In this document: positions 15,801 through 19,370 of the stretch, in pieces
How positions within the stretch are numbered: the first letter of the stretch is position 1
Layout of the letters: each line of letters opens with the position of its first letter
From: JAAZGD01 sp964489555
GTDB taxonomy: Bacteria; Bacillota; Clostridia; Peptostreptococcales; Anaerovoracaceae
Length of the DNA: 19,370 nt
Direction of reading: 5' to 3'
Assembly (NCBI GenBank): GCA_964489555.1
Contig: CAZAZF010000024.1
Location: 1 to 19,370 of the forward strand
Notes under the pieces: generated by a model
Told to the model about the DNA's origin: nothing
Seen by the model: the letters and a program-made list of their open reading frames with translations, nothing else
Databases searched by the model: none
Translations under genes and position numbers: made by a program

Positions 15801-15829
15801 ACTATATCCCTTCTAGCTCGGGTTGTCAA
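15801..15829 (-). promoter_or_regulatory. Sigma-A promoter of the TPP riboswitch-thiXYZ operon
   Basis: TTGACA (15824-15829), a 17-base spacer and TATAGT (15801-15806) on the minus strand form a near-consensus housekeeping promoter. The start near 15794 falls just ahead of the aptamer. Confidence 0.85.
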
Positions 15830-15894
15830 AGGTATTTTCCATCTCCTGAAATTTCCATCCCGTTTTTACATTCCCGCGGGGACTTAAGGCTCCA

Positions 15895-17589
15895 TTAGTT
15901 TTGATTTTGCACCACATGGCCCAACCCGACTTGACGCACCTTCTCCATCTGAACGGCGCCTTGATTCACTAGGTATTCCATCAAAGAAACTCCGTTTTTT
16001 ATGTCTCTTTGTAATGCCAGATGAGATAAGATGGCCACGTCTCCTCGATAGAAGGCCGCTTTGTTATCCTGATAATCCCCTTCTGTCAGCTTGATTTCTT
16101 CCGTTAGTAGATTCGGATTATCCCACTTAAAATCACCTTGACTATCATCGTAGCCCAGTGCTCTCAGGGCAAAAGTCAAAAACTGATACGTAGAAACTAA
16201 CTGATTTGCTCCAAATTGATGATCGCTCATACCCTTTGTGAGACCATTGGCATAGGCATAGCCTACGTAGGAATTTGCCCAGGAATCCACATCGGCGAAT
16301 GGGTGATTCCACTCTTTTGTCATCGCCTCTTCCTCTTTCCCAAGAAGGCGAACCAGCATGGTGATGGCCACCTGCCTGGTTGGGGCGGTCATCAAGTCAT
16401 AGATGGGTTGTCCCATTTCGTCGGTTCCCGTTCCTTTAAAAAGTCCCAATGTATATAGTTCTTCCGCCGCTCGTTCCATTCTCCCGCCGGCTGTTCCTCC
16501 CATCCCATCACCGGATTCCGGTCCTCCGGGAGAACCCTCCCGTGTGGAATAAAATCCATCTCCCAGTCGGCTGCCATGAATCGTCACATCCTCTCCCCGG
16601 TCCGAATTGATTTGCCCATGATTCCAGACATCTCCATGCACCATCATCCGACACCCGTTCCGTATGGTCAAGGTCCCATGGTTCACAAGTTCTCCCCGTA
16701 TGGTCAGGTCATAATAATCCATCATCATTACATGTACACCTTCCGGTATTTCCAAACGGTCCAAGGTTAAGTTGCCGGATATATAAAAATCTCCTTGGTT
16801 CGCTACCAAGCCATTCTTAATGAATATCCCCCCCTGTAAGTTGATTTGGTTTTCTCCCACAAGAGTTCCGTTCACGATTAAAGCACCCTTTTCCGTAACG
16901 GTCATGCCAGCCCCCGGCGCAAATGTTAAATCGTCGATTGCCAACATACTATTGAGAGAAGTGCTACCTGTAGCAACTCCATTTTCAATCCGGATTCCCC
17001 CACTTTTAAAAGGATTGTTAATTCGTTTTACCGCTCCGATATTATCCACAACAACGCCGTTTTCCAGCCAGATTTCTCCGAACCTCCCCGAAAGAGTGCC
17101 TCCGTTTATGGTAGTAGATCCTTGGGTACGGATGGCGCTAGCCGCAAGTCCCGTATATTTACCTCCATTAATAATAAGCTGCCCGTCATTTTCTATAGCA
17201 CAATATCCCCCTATAATGGAACCTTGCCCATTTATGGTTAAAGTTCCTGTCTGTCGGATGGGCGATCCGTCCTTTTCATTGGAACGATTGGTGTACACAT
17301 ACTGGATGGTATAGCCATTTAAATTCAACACGTGGTTCCCACCCGGAATCACAATGGCATCTTCTCCGTAAGCGGCTGGTGCAAAGGTAATATTTGCCCC
17401 CAGCTTCACATGACTTCCCACTGGATTTTCCATCACCTGCTTTAATTCTTCCGGAGTGGTAACAATGGTTTCGCTAATTTCCGCGCCATAGACAACCGAT
17501 GTTTGCACGGCGAAAGACATTGTTACCCATCCTAGCCCAAGAAGAAGGGCCAGTACCATACTTCTCCACATTTTCTTTGGATGCCCCAT
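15895..17589 (-). CDS. Secreted SLH-domain protein with beta-helix-like region, 564 aa
   Basis: A cell-envelope protein. Residues 1-36 are a signal peptide (basic start, hydrophobic 11-28, likely cleavage after VYGA). Residues 40-345 are rich in short strand-turn repeats such as GTLTING, GQLIINGGKY, STTINGGTLSG, GALIVNGTL, LTIRGELVNHGTLTIRNG, the look of a right-handed beta-helix or left-handed surface repeat. A Gly/Ser-rich linker (350-369) leads to the C-terminal SLH region: a first SLH (about 371-417), a clear second (about 428-480, HPFADVDSWANSYVGYAYANGL) and a degenerate third (about 500-545). SLH domains bind cell-wall polymers, so the repeat region should be displayed on the surface. 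No catalytic motif is visible. The ATG at 17589 has GAAGGAG 10 bases upstream. It appears to be a single-gene unit with its own promoter. Confidence 0.9.
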   Translation of the reverse strand: MGHPKKMWRSMVLALLLGLGWVTMSFAVQTSVVYGAEISETIVTTPEELKQVMENPVGSHVKLGANITFAPAAYGEDAIVIPGGNHVLNLNGYTIQYVYTNRSNEKDGSPIRQTGTLTINGQGSIIGGYCAIENDGQLIINGGKYTGLAASAIRTQGSTTINGGTLSGRFGEIWLENGVVVDNIGAVKRINNPFKSGGIRIENGVATGSTSLNSMLAIDDLTFAPGAGMTVTEKGALIVNGTLVGENQINLQGGIFIKNGLVANQGDFYISGNLTLDRLEIPEGVHVMMMDYYDLTIRGELVNHGTLTIRNGCRMMVHGDVWNHGQINSDRGEDVTIHGSRLGDGFYSTREGSPGGPESGDGMGGTAGGRMERAAEELYTLGLFKGTGTDEMGQPIYDLMTAPTRQVAITMLVRLLGKEEEAMTKEWNHPFADVDSWANSYVGYAYANGLTKGMSDHQFGANQLVSTYQFLTFALRALGYDDSQGDFKWDNPNLLTEEIKLTEGDYQDNKAAFYRGDVAILSHLALQRDIKNGVSLMEYLVNQGAVQMEKVRQVGLGHVVQNQN

Positions 17590-17653
17590 TTGAATTTCAC
17601 TCCTTCTTAAACTCTTCTTTCAGAATTTGTAATAACCAATAAATCTTGTCTTT

Positions 17654-17662
17654 ATTATATCA
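17654..17662 (-). promoter_or_regulatory. Extended -10 promoter of the SLH protein gene
   Basis: TGATATAAT on the minus strand combines a perfect TATAAT (17654-17659) with an upstream TG, an extended -10 element. No good -35 box lies 16-18 bases upstream. The start should be near 17647, with a leader of about 58 bases. Confidence 0.55.
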
Positions 17663-17712
17663 AATTGTGCCCCTTCGGGAAATATATACGAATTCGGCTA
17701 CCGAATAAAATA

Positions 17713-17750
17713 GGGTCAGGTACCTCCCCAATGTGATAGGTACCCGACCC
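17713..17750. repeat. REP-like inverted repeat, possible terminator
   Basis: GGGTCAGGTACCT (17713-17725) pairs with AGGTACCCGACCC (17738-17750) with a single mismatch and a 12-base loop. It lies 29 bases past the stop of the dehydrogenase gene and the minus strand continues TATTTTATT, so it could end that transcript. Its GGGTCAGGTACC composition, unlike the A/T-rich surroundings, recalls the dispersed REP-type palindromes (GGGGACAGGTACC-like) of many bacterial genomes. A search for other copies is needed to tell. Confidence 0.55.
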
Positions 17751-17779
17751 CAAACTCTGGCTTTACTTTTTCGCTTTTA

Positions 17780-19006
17780 TTACAGTTCTTTCACAGTCGT
17801 CTCCAAGGTAATGCCTAGCTCTTTGGCATATTTAAAATAAGTCTCTACCTGTTCCATGGAAAGCATGTCGGAAGAGATGAGTCCTCTTTGGTCAAACTGG
17901 TCATTTAAGAACAATTTGGAGAACAAGAATCCACCCTGCCCTGTTAAGTACATTTCCGCTGTAATTCCGGCCAATTCAAAGGATTCCACCAGCCCCGGGG
18001 CATTCACATGAGTTTCTACCAAGATGTCCTTTCCACCTTTCTTGCCGTAGGCTTCGATTACCATACATCCGGTATCCGACACCAATCCTTCTTTTATAAT
18101 TTCTTCAATCTCTTCCCGGAATTTGGGAGCGGGAGGCAAGTGCTTCAACACCACATCGAAAGGTGCTACTTCCACATCCCCCACCATTTCTTTTTGATGG
18201 GCCAAAAGTCCTGCTCGGTAAAGGGGTTTTGCAAAGTCTACCCCAGGTCCGGCATATTTAAAATACGCATTCTTAAGCCCTTTAAAATATTTTTCCGCAT
18301 TGAAGCTATAATGGATGGGTTCATCATGGCAATGCTCCACAAATGTGATTTCCTTCTCCATCCCTTCATACTGTCTGGTAATGGGGTGTTCAAAAGCCTC
18401 CAAGCGAACCAATTGGCCGTTTTCAAAAGCATACCCCTTTTCCGACATGTCGTGAAGCGCCGTAACAGGGGACCACCAGAATGGCAAGAATCGCTTGGCT
18501 TCCACTCCTTCCCATACGATATTATAAATGGTTTCACAAGTATCTAAGTATCTCATGGCATCCCGAGTGGCGGCACAAATTAAGCCGGGTGCTGAGCCGG
18601 TCCCCACCAACGCCAATTTCCCGATGGCTTCAAATTTAGGTCCATACACTTCATACTGAATTCGAATACTCTCCACCCAGTCCTCATGAAGAGCAGTGGT
18701 AGCCGCATAGTCTTGATAATGGGCTTTTACCTCCAAGGCTGCTTCCAGTACATTTTGCGTGCATTCCAGGGGAAGCCCGTTTAGGATTAAATCCACCCCT
18801 TCTGCCACTTTCACAATGCTGTTCTTGTCGTGAGCATCCACGGTAGTCCCTCTGGCCTTCCTCAAGGTTTTCGCCAGATTTTCTACCGCAACCGCGTCGA
18901 TATCTGCACAAACAATTTCCTCTACGTTGGGTTCCAAATCCAATTTTTTGGCAGCTGCCGAACCTTGAGCTCCTACACCCAACACCAGCACTTTTTTCAA
19001 TTTCAT
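17780..19006 (-). CDS. Saccharopine dehydrogenase / lysine 6-dehydrogenase-like protein, 408 aa
   Basis: A cytoplasmic NAD(P)-dependent oxidoreductase of the saccharopine dehydrogenase family. The N-terminal Rossmann fold has VLVLGVGAQGSAAA (GxGxxG at 10-15) and an acidic residue after strand 2 (ADID, 34-37), which favours NAD over NADP. GTGSAPGLICAATRDAM follows the family pattern G(x)APG(x)xN near the start of the catalytic domain. The C-terminal part (LVESFELAGITAEMYLTGQGGF and the RGLISSDMLS stretch) follows the layout of lysine 6-dehydrogenases. Members oxidise or form an amine on amino acids such as lysine, saccharopine or carboxynorspermidine; the substrate here is not resolved. The ATG at 19006 has GAGG 8 bases upstream. 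A promoter 130 bases upstream and the inverted repeat downstream make it a single-gene unit. Confidence 0.88.
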   Translation of the reverse strand: MKLKKVLVLGVGAQGSAAAKKLDLEPNVEEIVCADIDAVAVENLAKTLRKARGTTVDAHDKNSIVKVAEGVDLILNGLPLECTQNVLEAALEVKAHYQDYAATTALHEDWVESIRIQYEVYGPKFEAIGKLALVGTGSAPGLICAATRDAMRYLDTCETIYNIVWEGVEAKRFLPFWWSPVTALHDMSEKGYAFENGQLVRLEAFEHPITRQYEGMEKEITFVEHCHDEPIHYSFNAEKYFKGLKNAYFKYAGPGVDFAKPLYRAGLLAHQKEMVGDVEVAPFDVVLKHLPPAPKFREEIEEIIKEGLVSDTGCMVIEAYGKKGGKDILVETHVNAPGLVESFELAGITAEMYLTGQGGFLFSKLFLNDQFDQRGLISSDMLSMEQVETYFKYAKELGITLETTVKEL

Positions 19007-19142
19007 AATTTCAACCTCATTTCTTCCGTTCCTACCGGCAAAGAGAGTCCTTCACCGGCTTATATTTCAGCCATTAACTATAACGTCTCTGGTTGCTTTC
19101 GTTCCCACCTTCCTTCTTGTGAATTGACCCCTTAAGAAAAAC
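19007..19142 (-). other. Long untranslated leader of the dehydrogenase gene
   Basis: About 130 bases lie between the predicted start (near 19136) and the ATG. No reading frame of note is present. ACCGGC occurs twice on the plus strand, at 19034-19039 and 19054-19059, 20 bases apart, and a 4-bp stem (19057-19060 with 19069-19072) is the only clear pairing. I compared it with glycine, lysine, SAM, cobalamin and T-box consensus elements and found no match. The leader is longer than others in this window and may carry regulation. Confidence 0.3.
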
Positions 19143-19169
19143 TTTATAGACACCAAGGGGAAAAGTCAA
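19143..19169 (-). promoter_or_regulatory. Candidate sigma-A promoter of the dehydrogenase gene
   Basis: TTGACT (19164-19169) and TATAAA (19143-19148) on the minus strand, each close to consensus, but with a short 15-base spacer. It is the best candidate upstream of the gene at 17780-19006. Confidence 0.45.
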
Positions 19170-19201
19170 CACGCGGAAGAGATTCAAACTCTATATAAAA
19201 G

Positions 19202-19230
19202 AAAAACCCTCACTATTTGCAAGGGTTTTT
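19202..19230. terminator. Bidirectional intrinsic terminator
   Basis: AAAAACCCT (19202-19210) pairs perfectly with AGGGTTTTT (19222-19230) around an 11-base loop, with T runs on both strands. It separates the dehydrogenase unit from whatever lies to the right of the window. Confidence 0.75.
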
Positions 19231-19295
19231 TAATAGTCAGGTTTTTTCAAACTGACAATCATTTTTGAAGAACAAGATTGTTCTACTATGTCAAT

Positions 19296-19370
19296 GGATA
19301 AGTTCTTTTATCCGTTTTTGACAGCTCCCCACGACTAAAGGCGGGGGATTCCTCTTTCAACCACTGTTGC
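19296..19370 (-). mobile_element. Probable end of an IS200/IS605-type (tnpB) element
   Basis: The plus strand at about 19319-19352 reads TGACAGCTCCCC, ACGACTAAAGGC, GGGGGATTCC; on the minus strand this is GGAATCCCCC, GCCTTTAGTCGT, GGGGAGCTGTCA, a sequence shape I recall directly after tnpB genes of IS605-family elements, where it forms the end hairpin and the 3' part of the associated RNA. The central stem here has mismatches. A second small hairpin (19296-19301 with 19308-19313, GGATAA/TTATCC) sits beside it, near the likely boundary. The transposase gene itself would be to the right of the window on the minus strand. Recognition is from memory. Confidence 0.45.

Noticed and set aside
18008..18547. 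179-codon open frame on the plus strand
   Set aside because: It lies wholly antisense within the dehydrogenase gene, has no ribosome binding site, and reads as Phe/His-rich low-quality protein with no known motif.
19007..19142. Glycine-type riboswitch in the dehydrogenase leader
   Set aside because: A GCCGGTGAAGG-like stretch with CTCTC resembles part of the glycine aptamer, but the order and spacing of conserved elements do not fit.
1..19370. CRISPR arrays, tRNA or rRNA genes, prophage genes
   Set aside because: No regularly spaced direct repeats, no tRNA-like cloverleaf, and no phage or defence protein motifs were seen on either strand.

Overview
The window reads as chromosomal DNA of an A+T-rich, Gram-positive, amino-acid-fermenting anaerobe of the Clostridia. 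Supporting signs are strong AAAGGAG-type ribosome binding sites, a terminator-coupled TPP riboswitch, a secreted protein with SLH (S-layer homology) domains, and two sigma-54 activators with two sigma-54 promoters beside fermentation-type enzymes. I cannot name the species. Every supported gene lies on the minus strand, so transcription runs from high to low coordinates.

Layout from the right edge, in transcription order: (a) 19296-19370, a probable end of an IS200/IS605-type element. (b) 17780-19006, a saccharopine dehydrogenase/lysine 6-dehydrogenase-like oxidoreductase with its own promoter. (c) 15895-17589, an SLH-domain envelope protein. (d) 13132-15829, a promoter, TPP riboswitch and thiXYZ-like ABC importer for a thiamine pyrimidine precursor. 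(e) 10888-12978, a sigma-54 activator whose N-terminal half looks like L-erythro-3,5-diaminohexanoate dehydrogenase, an enzyme of lysine fermentation. (f) 7379-10682, an operon of class III aminotransferase, NhaC-family antiporter and small membrane protein, behind a sigma-54 promoter and closed by a terminator. (g) 3763-7153, a second sigma-54 activator (GAF-PAS-AAA-Fis) overlapping a D-aminoacylase-like amidohydrolase. (h) 1-3456, an operon behind a second sigma-54 promoter: iron alcohol dehydrogenase, amino acid permease, unknown protein, and the first codons of a further gene cut by the window edge.

Blocks e to h look like one catabolic island for an amino compound: uptake by the APC permease, deacylation by the amidohydrolase, transamination, reduction of a carbonyl product by the Fe-ADH, and Na+/H+ (or product) exchange by NhaC. 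The most interesting point is that two independent clues suggest a beta-amino acid. The activator's sensor region resembles an enzyme acting on a 3-amino acid, and the aminotransferase resembles beta-phenylalanine aminotransferase, keeping both arginines known to handle the substrate in that enzyme. These similarities come from memory of the families, not from a search, and the substrate is an inference.
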